Program-made: the position numbers and the translations under genes
The notes under the pieces: generated by a model
Seen by the model: the letters and a program-made list of their open reading frames with translations, nothing else
What the model was told of the DNA's origin: nothing
Databases searched by the model: none
In this document: piece by piece, positions 45,606 to 56,208 of the stretch
Layout: the number at the start of each line of letters is the position of its first letter
How positions within the stretch are numbered: the stretch's first letter is position 1
Assembly: GCA_019633425.1 (NCBI GenBank)
Contig: WSUB01000094.1
Coordinates: 101,711 to 165,710, forward strand
Length of the DNA: 64,000 bases
Reading direction: 5' to 3'
Origin: Tulasnella sp. 424
Lineage: Eukaryota > Basidiomycota > Agaricomycetes > Cantharellales > Tulasnellaceae

Positions 45606-46742
45606 TACCATCCTCCGAAATTGACCATGTGTGCTCCCATAGGGTCATTGTACCCACCGACGATTTCCTCATACAACCAAACCTAGCAAATTGTGACATC
45701 ACGAACGTGTTGCCGGTTCTATCCTAGCGAACTTACCTGCCAAGGGACGTCCCAGGAATAAAGGGTTCATTATATAACTGATGTGCCCTGATAACAAGGC
45801 TCTCTCGGCCTTCCTGTTTGCTTGGGGGATGAGTAATATAGGCAGTGAAGTAGCACCCGACCATACCTTGAACCTGAGAGTCTGACCCGAAGTGTCCACC
45901 TCGAATAGATTGGCTTTGCTGGAATCGGCTATCACAGCTACATACAAAAATGGGTTTATCCAAAGATATCCGTATACGGTGTGGTCCTCAGAATCAACCC
46001 GAATGCGACCGATTTTCACAGTCGCAGGTGATGGTGGCGGACTCGCCGGCGTAAGGCTCGACAGGGAGCTGGATATTGGGAGGTCATAACTCTTTGCGTC
46101 AAATCGTTTTTGGTAACTGAGACCTACGTGACCAAAGCCGGCGCTGCGGAAGGTACGGTAGCTGGCCCCGGCTGCCTCGTCGAAAACTCCGCCAAAATTG
46201 CGCGTTTCAGGAGCTTCCAGTCGTTCTGGGTCTCTTCATCCAACGTCTCAAACCATAGGAGTGCCTTTCTCGAGAAACACGGGCATGCAAACTCTGCTAT
46301 CCAAGCATTATCTTTTGGCCTCCCAGCCGCGTACGCTCGCCTGTGCACCGCCTGAACGAAGTCCTGCGCTTCTTCAGCACTCTCTCCTGTGAAGCAAAGT
46401 TCATCATGTTCTCCTATGCTCGAAGATATCCATCTCGTAAGAACAACACGCTGGACAAGATTCAAATGGGCTCACCGGTTTGACTTGCCATTTGGGGTCG
46501 TTGCTGGACCTTCGAGATGTGTACGGAGCTACGTAAACCTGCCGCCAAGGTCTCTTGTCCCCCCTAAATAGCCACGGTTCACTCTTCAGGCACGCTGGAC
46601 CCCGTACACTCCCAACCTCCAGCTCGCCATCATCAGGAAAAAAGCTCAGGGCTACAGCACTTTTGAATAAGGCGACTCCGGAGCCCCCAGAAGCCCATAG
46701 TGCAGCCCCCACTCCGTAGCACTGTGTACCGCTGGTAGACAT
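45606..46742 (-). CDS. Gag-like domain protein of fungal hypothetical family (possibly decayed)
   Basis: Exon 1 starts MSTSGTQCYGVGAALWAS. Joining KWQVKP to RVVLTRWISSS removes a 35-bp intron, an unusually short one. The second exon carries a retrotransposon-Gag-like block: ELCFTGESAEEAQDFVQA, then DNAWIAEFACPCFSRKALL, WFETLDEETQNDW and LLKRAILAEFS. A further junction leads to SPPPSPATVKIGRIRVD, a C-terminal motif seen with this domain in agaricomycete proteins. The last exon reads VWLYEEIVGGYNDP and ends FGGW-TAA. The frame around 45740-45790 does not join cleanly to that exon, so the gene may be broken. No protease, reverse transcriptase or LTR is nearby. Function is unknown. Confidence 0.5.
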
Positions 46743-47437
46743 ATTGTACTACTACAGAGGCACGTCACAATATACTATGGGAAGGACCTTTGCTGTTCAA
46801 CCGCGAGGTCCCGTTGCACGGCAGGCTCGGACTTGGTTCTTTGGCTTTATATACTCCGGGACTTTCGTATGGTGTACTCCATAACTCTGGTGCGTGGGTT
46901 TATAAAGTGTGACCCAATGAAAGCGGTTTCATTGGCATGCCCTAAGCCAGTTTTGCAGCTGCCCCGTTCCTGATATCAGCATGTCCGTTGACAAGAGAAT
47001 GCCCTATATGTGTCGAGCCTTTTCACAATCAGGAGGGGGGAAGGGGGTTCGAAGCGAGCAGCGTGTAATCCGTGAAAGGCACTGATCGGGGATTGTTCTT
47101 TGGAGTCTTTAGCGTAATTTTCGCGTGCTCTTTCGTCGCTATAATTAACGGGGTCCGCGCGTCGGTGGAGGAGCGAAGCGCAGCAATTGAGGTACACTGC
47201 GAAACTCGTCAAGCGTTTCATGTCATCGTGTGGCTTCCCAACCGCGAGAAGCCGGGTGTGGAGGTTTGCCGTCGCCGGTCCGCGTCACTCGTCTGCCGAC
47301 AGACAACACGTCTCCCCAAGCCCTGCCCTGCCCAGATAGTATATTTAACCAGCCCGGAGATTGTACCGAAGGTCCCAGCAACATACACCATCTCGCTCTT
47401 CTCGTCGTGAACTACTCGCTTCAAATCCCTGAACAAA

Positions 47438-48591
47438 ATGCCCTCTCTCGCTGACGTCAAGTCCTCAAACTCATCCCACACCTGGCCGTCCCGCCCAACT
47501 GCACTTTTCGTGGGTGGTACGTCTGGGTGTGGCCAAGGAACCGCAGAGGCGTTTGCCAGAGCCACCCAAGGTGAGATTTTTTTTTTTTTTTTTTTTTTTT
47601 TTCCCCCGTTTCGTCCCTGTGTTGCCGACGCTCATAGTCGCGCGTGGCGTTTTCAATCCACCTCAAAGGCCGCGCCCACATCCTCATCTGCGGCCGCAAC
47701 CGAGAAGCAGCGGAGAAAATCATCGCCGAGTTCCCAAAGCACCCGGAATCCAAATACGAGTTTGTCCAATGCGACGCCACCTTGATGAAGAACGTGGTCA
47801 AAGCTGCCGAGGAAGTCAAGCACAAGATCGGCGAGGCTGATGGGAAGACCAAGTTGAACTACCTCGTTATGAGCCAAGGCTTCATGAGCATGAACGGGTT
47901 CGACCCGACGAGCGAGGGAATCGACAAGAAGTTGGCTGTGCATTTTTATAGCAGGTGGAAGGTTCGTTCTCCCTCACCCTTTGCCAGCCGCCTGGAGATC
48001 CTGACCAGTGCAATGCAGTTCGTAGACGAGCTTCTGCCATTGTTGGAGAAGGCATCCAGTGATGGTGAAGAGGCTCGTGTGATGAGTATCCTAGCCCCAG
48101 GAACAGCGGGAGCCTTGGATACGTCCGACTTTGGACTCAAGAAGAACTACTCAATAACCAGAGCAGCGAGGCAAGGTCCGGGATACAATGACAACTTTGT
48201 TGTTGTAAGCTTGCTTTTATTGGTCTTCTGTCGCATTGCCAGGACAGACTGTTGAAATAAACTTCATCCCACCTCCACCTAGGAATACTCCGCTCGTCAC
48301 CCGAACATCTCTTTCATCCACATTATGCCTGGATTCGTCAACACATCTCTCTGCCAGGGTTTACCCTGGTACTTAAGGGGCATCGCTGTCCCCCTCGGCT
48401 CCGTTTTCGGTCGTTCCATCTCAGACTGCGGTGAATACATGGCTTCCGGGTTGCTGAACCCGGCGTACAAGACTGGTGGATTCTGGTTAGACCAGAACGG
48501 AGGCCCGATTGCAAAGAGCAGGCTTTACGTTGACGACGAGGATGCCAGGAAAAAGTTGGTGGAGCATTATACGAAGGAAGTTGCGTTTTGA
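47438..48591 (+). CDS. SDR-like NAD(P)-binding protein, copy B
   Basis: Same four-exon layout as copy A. It starts MPSLADVKSSNSSHTWPSRP. GGTSGCGQGTAEAFARAT is the dinucleotide loop. HILICGRNREAAEKIIAEF, NYLVMSQGFMSMNGFDPTSE and VMSILAPGTAGALDTSDFGL follow. The catalytic region reads GYNDNFVVEYSARHP, with Phe in place of the YxxxK Lys. It ends HYTKEVAF-TGA. Copy C is its closest relative, and upstream and downstream DNA are also shared. Intron 1 holds a run of about 26 T, which may be miscounted in the assembly and could hinder splicing. Confidence 0.88.
47577..47602 (+). repeat. Poly-T run (about 26 T) in SDR-B intron 1
   Basis: Starts eight bases after the intron-1 donor gtgag. Copy C has no such run at the same place, so it grew after the duplication. 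Confidence 0.85.
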
Positions 48592-49066
48592 AAACGAGGG
48601 TGGAGTGTTTCGTCAAATTTCGGGTCGCATGTACTTTAGGATTCACTTCTCTAGCTTATATACCCCCCAAGAATTCGAAGTTTTCGCTGATGCACCGATC
48701 GCCGTTGGTCGGCATAATCCTGGCCGAAGCGGCGATCCCTCTTAACCCCGAATCGGTTCCAAAGGCCGATACTAATGTCGACCCAACTCTTATCATCCCG
48801 TATTGGTCTTGTATGCAGCCGATAATATTTTCTTACCGTGAGTCCGCTCTTGGGCGGGGGGGGGGGTAAAGCACTCCACCGGAAATGTCACGGGCTAGTT
48901 GCGGGAAGGCCGAAGTGAAGGTCATCGAGGCTAGCGCGCTTCTCGAACACGGCCTGCTTGAACTCTCATTGTATATAAACAACCCCAACTCCTTGCTTTG
49001 TCTCATTAATCCCAACGTATATATTTCGACTCTCGAGCCTCTTACTGCTTCGTTTAACTCTCCACA

Positions 49067-49204
49067 ATGCCCTCTCTGTCCAGTATAAGAGCCTCGAACG
49101 CCGCGTTCACATCAGCTTACCACCTAATTGCATCTGCTCTCTTCGTTGATGGAACGTCGGGTTGCGGACTAGGTACTACAGAAGCCTTTGCTCAGACCAC
49201 CCAA
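49067..49204 (+). pseudogene. First-exon remnant of a D-type SDR gene
   Basis: Starts MPSLSSIRASNAAFTSAY, like SDR-D (MPSLSSIKASNAAFTSAY). It has an insertion at the RPT position and a damaged dinucleotide loop (VDGTSGCGLG instead of VGGTSGVGQG). After exon 1 the homology stops at the NADH-dehydrogenase fragment. It cannot work. It marks the ancestral B-type plus D-type pair. Confidence 0.85.
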
Positions 49205-49620
49205 TTTGTGCTTCTTGAAAGAACTTCCCGACACTGAGAAACTTCGCGAGCGCGTTATGGATTGCATCGAGTCCGTTGCATTCGCCGACCAGAGCTAGGA
49301 AGAAGTCGACCGGTTGATACGCATGAGTAGGTCGAGCATCAGGCCTCGAAGGGCGGGCACGAATCTCACTTGCGATGCGCATTTTAGTCGTCGCCGGCGG
49401 TGGACACGCAGGCCTCGAGTTTTCCGACGAGCTCCACGACTTTATCAAAGACAACCTCTGCTCGTGGTACCCTGAACTCGCTGACAAGCTCAACATCGCC
49501 CTCGTCGAAGCCCTACCTCACGTCTCCTGCCCATGTTCAGCCGCGAATTGATCCAATACACAGAATCGACGTTCAAGGAGCAGAACATCAAAGGAGTCAC
49601 CAAGACTGGGGTCAAGGGGT
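49205..49620 (+). pseudogene. Fragment of alternative (type II) NADH dehydrogenase
   Basis: The frame gives FLKELPDTEKLRERVMDCIE then SVAFADQS, a TAG stop (49296-49298) and EEVDRL. After an intron it gives VVAGGGHAGLEFSDELHDFI, CSWYPELADKLNIALVEALP and, in another frame after a 2-base insertion, LPMFSRELIQYTESTFKEQN. This is the NAD(P)H-binding middle of NDE/NDI enzymes (usual form VVVGGGPTGVEFAAEL). The GGGPTG motif is altered to GGGHAG. Neither end of the enzyme is present. It is a dead fragment lying exactly between duplication units 1 and 2. Confidence 0.88.
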
Positions 49621-50273
49621 CAAGTATGGGAGTGCATAAGGTTCCGTTGCACGGCAGGTTCGGACTTGGTTCTCTGCTTTTATACTCGGGGGCTTTTGCA
49701 TGATGTACTCCCACGACTCTGGTGGGTTTAGCGTGACCCAACGGCAGCGGTTTCACTGGCATGCCCTAAGCCAGTGTAGCAGCTGCCCCGTTCCTGATAT
49801 CAGCAATGTCCGTTGACAAGAGAATACCCTACGTCGAGCCTTTTCCCAATCAGGAGGAGGGAATGGGGTTTCGAAGCGAGCAGCTTGTATTCCGTAGAAG
49901 GCACTGGTTGTGGATTGTTCCTTGGAGTCTTCAGCGTAATTTTCGCTCGTTTGAAGGTGTCCCACATCGGTGGAGGCCAAGCGCAGCAATTGAGGCACAG
50001 TGCGAAACTCGTCAGGCGTTTCATGTCATCGTGTGGCTTCCCAACCGCGAGAAGCTGCCGGGTGTGGAGGTTTGCCGTCGCCGCGCGTCACTCGTCTGCC
50101 GTCGCCCGAGGAGGCCCCGCGTCACCCGTCTGCCGACGACAACACTTCTCTCCAAGCCCAGCCCCTGCCCAGATAGAAGACTTAAAAAGCCTGAAGATTG
50201 TATCGAAGGTCCAAGCAACACGCACCATTTTGCTCCTCTCATCGTGAACCAGTCGCTTCAAATCCTGAACGAA

Positions 50274-51395
50274 ATGCCCTCTCTCGCTGAAGTCAAGTCC
50301 TCAAACGCAGCGCACACCTGGGCGTCCCGTCCAACCGCGCTTTTCGTGGGTGGTACGTCTGGGTGTGGCCAAGGAACCGCAGAGGCGTTTGCCAGAGCCA
50401 CCCAAGGTGAGATTTTCGTTTTCCCTGTGTTGCCAAGGCCTAATCTCGTGCCGTTTTTCCATCCACTTCAAAGGCCGCGCCCACATCCTCATCTGCGGCC
50501 GCAACCGAGAAGCAGCTGAGAGAATTATCGCCGAGTTCCCAAAGCACCCGGAATCCAAATACGAGTTTGTCCAATGTGACGCCACCTTGATGAAGAACGT
50601 GGTCAAAGCGGCCGAGGAAGTCAAGCACAAGATCGGCGAGGCTGATGGGAAGACCAAGTTGAACTACCTCGTTTTGAGCCAAGGCATCGGGAGCTTGACC
50701 CCGCTCGATCCGACGAGCGAGGGAATCGACAAGAAGTTGGCTTTGCATTTTTATAGCAGGTGGAAGGTTCGTTCTCTCCTCACCCTTTTGGCAGCCCGCT
50801 TGGAGATCCTGACCAATGCTCTGCAGTTCGTAGACGAGCTTCTGCCATTGTTGGAGAAGGCATCCAGTGATGGTGAAGAGGCTCGTGTGATGAGTATCCT
50901 AGCCCCAGGAACATCGGGAGCCTTGGATACGTCCGACTTGGGACTCAAGAAGAACTACTCAATAACCAGAGCAGCGAGGCATGGTACGGGGTACAATGAC
51001 AACTTTGTTGCTGTAAGCTTGCTTTTTCTGGCCTTCTGTCGTATGGCCAGGACAGTTGAAATGACGTTCATTTCACCTTCGCCTAGGAATACGCCGCTCG
51101 TCACTCGAACATCTCTTTCATCCACATCATGCCTGGATGGGTAGACACGCCTCTTTCCAAGGGTTTGCCCTGGTACCTAAGAGGCCTCGCCTACTCCCTC
51201 AGCCCCTTTTTCGCTCGTTCCATCTCAGACTGCGGTGAATACATGACCTCCACGTTGCTGAACCCGGCGTACAAGGCTGGTGGATTCTGGTTAGGCCAGA
51301 ACGGAGGCCCGATTGCAAAGCGCATGCTTTATGTTGACGACGAAGATGTCAGGAAAAAGTTGGTGGAGCATTATACGAAAGAAGTTGCGTTTTGA
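50274..51395 (+). CDS. SDR-like NAD(P)-binding protein, copy C
   Basis: Closest to copy B. It starts MPSLAEVKSSNAAHTWASRP and shares GGTSGCGQGTAEAFARAT. The second exon reads GRAHILICGRNREAAERIIA. NYLVLSQGIGSLTPLDPTSE and VMSILAPGTSGALDTSDLGL follow, with YNDNFVAEYAARHS at the active-site position (no Lys). The last exon has GWVDTPLSKGLPWYLRGLAY and ends HYTKEVAF-TGA. All introns keep GT and AG, so it looks intact. The reaction is unknown. Confidence 0.9.
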
Positions 51396-51793
51396 AAAAC
51401 GAGGGGGACTGTTTCGTTAATTTTCGGGTCGCATGTACTTTAGGATTTACCTCTCTAGCTTATATACCCCCCAATAATTTGAATTTTTCGCTGATACACC
51501 GATCGCCGTTGGTTAATCCTGGCCGGAGCGGTGATCCCTCTTAACGTTACCCCGAATCGGTTTCAAAGGCCAACAATAATGTCAACCCAATTCTTTTCAT
51601 CCCGTATTGGTCTTGTATGCAGCCGATAATATTTTCTTACCGTGAGTTCGCTTCCGCGCGGGGGGGTGGGGGTAAAGGCACTCCACCTGAAATGTTACGG
51701 GCTAGTCGCGGGGAGGCCGAAGTGGAGGTGCTCATCGAGGCTGGCGCGCTTCTCAAACACGGCCTGTCTGAACCCTCCACTCCCGCAACCGCA

Positions 51794-51800
51794 TATAAAC
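51794..51800 (+). promoter_or_regulatory. TATA box of SDR-D
   Basis: TATAAAC 90 bp before the ATG. The same motif sits at 53350-53356 before SDR-E, and TATATAA at 54914-54920 before SDR-F. Confidence 0.55.
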
Positions 51801-51889
51801 ATCCCCAAGTGCACCTTGATTTATCTCATCAATCCCAACACATCTGTCTCGACTCTCCAGTCTCTTACTGCCTCGCTTAACTCTCCACA

Positions 51890-53013
51890 ATGCCCTCTCT
51901 CTCGAGTATAAAAGCCTCGAACGCTGCATTCACATCGGCTTACCGCCCAACTGCGCTCTTCGTTGGTGGAACGTCGGGCGTCGGGCAAGGTACTGCTGAA
52001 GCCTTTGCTCGCGCTACTCAAGGTGGGACTCTGTTCTTCCCCCGTCCAACATGTCAATCGATGCTGAACAATGTTCTTTTTCCTCATTGATAGGACGTGC
52101 GCATATTCTCATCTGCGGTCGAAACCGCGCAGCCGCCGAACGCATAATCGAAACCTTCCCCAAACACCCCGAATCCAAATACGAGTTCGTCGAATGCGAC
52201 GCTACCTTGATGAAGAACGTCGTCAAAGCAGCGGGGGAGGTCAAACACAAGATCACCGATGCGGACGGAAAGAAGACCACGTTGAACTATCTCGTCGTGA
52301 GCCAAGGTATTTTGTCGATGAAAGGATTCGACCCGACTAGCGAAGGGATCGATCAGAAGTTGGCGTTGCATTTTTATGGTAGATGGAAGGTTAGTGCGTT
52401 CTCTTTCGTACGTCAAAAATGGATCAACGAGCTGAATAGGGCGTCCCGGCAGTTCATAGACGAGCTTCTCCCTCTGTTGGAGAAGGCTTCAAACGAAGGA
52501 GAAGAGGCTCGAGTTATGACCATCCTTGCACCAGGAACCTCTGGGGAACTCGACACTTCCGATCTTGGTCTGAAGAAGACGTACTCGTTGTCGAAAGCTG
52601 GAAAGCAAGCTCCTCTTTATAACGATAATTTCGTAGCGGTAAGCCACCGACCATCGAGCCCAACAGTGACTTCTAATATTCTAATTTTCTTCTTGGAATT
52701 CTAGGAATACGCAACTCGTTACCCGGCCATCTCATTCATCCACATCTCTCCTGGTTGGACCAATACACCTGGCATGACTCAAAACCTGCCGTGGTACCTC
52801 AAACCAATCGTTGCACCTCTCAGCCATCTCGCCCGGTCGGTGGCGGATTCCGGAGAGTACTTGGCCTCTGCGTTGCTGAATCCTGCGTACAAGACTGGTG
52901 GATTCTGGTTGAACGAAAACGGGGAGCCGATTAAGAAGAAGCAACTGAACGTGGATGATTTGGAAGCGAGGAGGTTGTTGGTGGAGCATTATACGAAAGA
53001 AATTGCGTTTTGA
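51890..53013 (+). CDS. SDR-like NAD(P)-binding protein, copy D
   Basis: Starts MPSLSSIKASNAAFTSAYRP. The dinucleotide loop is GGTSGVGQG. HILICGRNRAAAERIIETF, LNYLVVSQGILSMKGFDPTS and VMTILAPGTSGELDTSDLGL follow. YNDNFVAEYATRYP again lacks the active-site Lys. The last exon reads GWTNTPGMTQNLPWYLKPIV and ends HYTKEIAF-TGA. All splice sites look normal. Intron 2 ends cccggcag before TTCATAGACGAG, which is the site lost in copy E. Probably functional. Confidence 0.9.
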
Positions 53014-53423
53014 ATATTGATGGGGTTGTTTCTTTAATTATTGCATCGTATGTACCTTGGGATTTATTTCTATATATTTTAATTATATACCCTCCGATAA
53101 TTCGAAGTTTTCAATGATTGCACGGAAAGCCGTTGTACCTCTCAACCCTGAACAGACCCCTAACCGCGGTAGACCAGCTCCTTTCAAACAGGCACCCCGA
53201 TCGGCGTTACATGCAGCTTAGATTATTTTCTTACCGTGAGCGCGCTCCGGTGCCAACCTCCCACTCAACCGGAAATGTCAGGGGCTAATCGCGGGAACGC
53301 CGGTGGTCATCGAGGCTGATGCGCGGCCTACCTGAACCCTCCACTCACATATAAACACCTCCAACGCCTTGCTTTGTCTGATCGATCGCATGAGCCTCTT
53401 ACTGCCTCGTTTAACACTCCACA

Positions 53424-54598
53424 ATGCCATCCCTCTTCAGTAGACTCTACAAAATATTGATGCCTGTGTCCAGTACAAGAGCCTCGAACGCCGCATTCAC
53501 GTGGGCTTACCGCCCAACTGCTCTCTTCATTGGTGGAACGTCGGGTGTCGGGCAAGGTGCTGCTGAAGCCTTTGCTCGTGCCACTCAAGGTATGACTACG
53601 TTCTTCCCTCTGTCCAATATGTCAATCGATGCTGACGATTGTTTGTTTTCCCTCATTGATAGGACGAGCCCATATCCTCATCTGCGGTCGAAATCGCAAA
53701 GCCGCCGAACGGATAATCGAAACCTTCCCCAAACACCCCGAATCCAAATACGAGTTCGTCGAATGCGAGGCTACCTTGATGAAGAACGTCGTCAAAGTCG
53801 CGGAGGAGGTCAAACACAAGATCACCGACGCGGACGGAAAGATGCCCACCTTAAACTATCTCATCGCGAGCCAAGGTATTATGACGTTGGACTGGTTCGA
53901 CCCGACTAGCGAAGGGATCGATAAGAAGCTGGCGCTGCATTTTTATGGCAGATGGAAGGTTAGTGCATACTCTCGTGCGTCAGCATGGATCAACGGGCTG
54001 AATAGGGCATCCCCGGCATTTCGTCGACGAGCTTCTCCCTCTGCTGGACAAGGCTTCAAATGAAGGAGACGAGGCTCGAGTTATGAGCATCTTCGCACCA
54101 GGAGTTTCTGATGCACTCGATACTTCCGACCTTGGTCTGAAGAAGACGTACTCGCCGCCGAAAGTTTTAAAGCAAGCTGCTCTGTATAACGATAATTTCG
54201 TAGCTGTAAGCCGCAGACCTTCGAGTTCCAACGGTGACATCTAAAACTCTAATTTTTCTTCCTCAAACTTCTAGGAATACGCAACTCGTTACCCAGCCAT
54301 CTCATTCATCCACATGTCTCCTGGTTTGACCAAGACACCTGGCTTGACTCGAAACATGCCGTGGTGGTTCAAACCAAGCGTTACATATCTCAGCCGTCTC
54401 GGCCAGGCGCGATCGGTAGCGGATTCCGGAGAGTACTTGGCCTCCGCGTTATTGAATCCTGCGTACAAGGCTGGTGGATTTTGGTTCAACGAAATTGGGG
54501 AGCCGATGAAGAAGTCTAAGAAGCGACTGAACGTAGATGATTTGGAAGTGAGGAAGTTGTTGGTGGAACATTATACGAAAGAAGTCGCCTCCCGATGA
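53424..54598 (+). pseudogene. SDR-like copy E, with lost splice acceptor
   Basis: A recent duplicate of copy D. It starts MPSLFSRLYKILMPVSSTRA, with an extra stretch of about 11 codons in exon 1. The rest follows the family: GGTSGVGQGAAEAFARAT, HILICGRNRKAAERIIETF and YNDNFVAEYATRYP. Intron 2 should end in AG before TTCGTCGACGAG, but the bases are ccggcat, so the AG is now AT (54018-54019). The nearest upstream AG (gaatag) would add 14 bases and shift the frame. Unless another acceptor is used, no full protein is made. All exon frames are still open, so the loss must be recent. It ends HYTKEVASR-TGA. Confidence 0.75.
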
Positions 54599-55001
54599 TT
54601 CATGTACGTTGTAGTAATAGCTGTGTAGTTAGTATACCCATTCCTGTCTGTCCGGTCCCTCTGGGCCCAGCGTTTGGTGGGGCATAGGCAAGACCTGCCC
54701 GCACGTGTGGAAGCACATACTTCAAGATTCCTCCCAAACTCAAGGTTTCTTGCAAACAAGGTTATCCTTCGGGTCTCCTTTCCTTGCCGATGGTCCGAGA
54801 ACCAGCTCATGACCTTGACGGTCCGCAAAGCCAAGGATAGGGGGTGATCGTGCGAAGTCGGCCCCATGGCTGACCAACATCTCCCGGCTTCCCCCAGCCG
54901 GTGTGCAACGCCCTATATAATCCCTCCACCCAACGCCGATCCTCAGGGAGCAGTTTTCGACTTGGCTACTATTCCCTTGAGCAGTACTCCTATCCCGCTG
55001 C

Positions 55002-56208
55002 ATGCCTTCGTGGTCGAGTGTTAAAGCCTTAAACGCCTCCTTCAACACGGCGTACCGACCGACTGCGCTGTTCGTTGGTGGAACTTCAGGATGTGGTAGA
55101 GGAACTGCGGAAGCTTTTGCAAGGGCTACAAAAGGTGGATACTCCTATCGAGTTTGCCTCGGGATTACCCCTGCTTGCAGAGCTGATAGTTTTTTGACAT
55201 ATTCAATTTTTTGCGACCAACCCTGAACGAAAAGGCCGAGCTCACATCCTCATCTGCGGTCGAAACCGCCAAGCCGCTGAACAAGTTATAGCCGGTTTCC
55301 CAAAACACGCCGAATCGAAATACGAATTCGTCGAATGCGACGCAACGTTGATGAAAAACGTCACCAAATCCGCAGAGGACGTCGCTCGTCGGATCGCCAG
55401 CGAGGCGGACCATGGCAGAGGAAAAGCCAAGCTGAACTACCTTGTGTTGAGCCAAGGGATCTTGACCTTGAACGGGTTCAATCCCACTAGTGAAGGGATT
55501 GATAAGAAGCTGGCGCTACATTTTTATGGGAGGTGGAAGGTACGTTCACAATATTTACTGTGGTGACGCGGTTTGATACCAAAAGGCTAACGATCCGCTT
55601 GGTCCCGTGACAGTTTGTGGACGAACTCCTCCCACTACTCGAGAACGCTTCGAACGCCGGAGAAGAAGCGCGTGTCTTGACGATTCTCGGTGCTGGAGTA
55701 GGAACACCTCTGGACACGGAGGATTTGGGATTGAAGAAAAATTATTCCGTCGCGGGGTCTGCGAAGCAAGGCTGTACATACAACGACAACTTTGTGGCTG
55801 TAAGTCTATGCGCGCCAAAAGTATCTCATAGCGCGCGCTTGCTTACCACTTCTCTCCTCACTCTCGATTCTCACTTACTGGCAGGAATATTCCTCCCGAC
55901 ATCCAAACATCTCCTTCATCCATCTCCTTCCAGGATGGATCAACACCCCGATCGTCAGGGGTTTGCCATGGTACCTGAGGACACTCGCTCCAGTGTTTGG
56001 CGCTATCGGGGCTCGTTCAATGTCGACGTGCGGCGAATACCTGACATGGGCGCTTCTCAACCCCGAGTACAAGATCGGTGGCTTTTGGCTAGGTCCTAAC
56101 GCAGACCCGGTGGATGAAGCCAAGCTGCACGTAAGCGATGAAGAAGCGAGGAAGAAGCTCGTGGAGCATTACAAAAACGAGGTCGTGGTTGAAGGCGCCT
56201 CGCCTTAA
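55002..56208 (+). CDS. SDR-like NAD(P)-binding protein, copy F
   Basis: The most divergent member. It starts MPSWSSVKALNASFNTAYRP. The loop is GGTSGCGRG. HILICGRNRQAAEQVIAGF, YEFVECDATLMKNVTKSAED, LNYLVLSQGILTLNGFNPTS and VLTILGAGVGTPLDTEDLGL follow. CTYNDNFVAEYSSRHP lacks the YxxxK Lys like the others. The last exon has GWINTPIVRGLPWYLRTLAP and a longer end, EVVVEGASP-TAA. Splice sites look normal. It sits directly before the FAD-linked oxidoreductase genes. Confidence 0.9.

Larger units (their letters stand above)
46806..49204 (+). repeat. Two-gene duplication unit 1 (SDR-B + remnant of a D-type SDR)
   Basis: Aligns from the upstream non-coding sequence (cgttgcacggcagg) through SDR-B, its 3' flank and the first exon of a D-type SDR with 49639-52020. 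It breaks off at the NADH-dehydrogenase fragment. Confidence 0.8.
49639..52020 (+). repeat. Two-gene duplication unit 2 (SDR-C + start of SDR-D)
   Basis: Counterpart of 46806-49204. Promoter, SDR-C, 3' flank and the D-type first exon all align. Here the D-type gene is complete. Confidence 0.8.
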
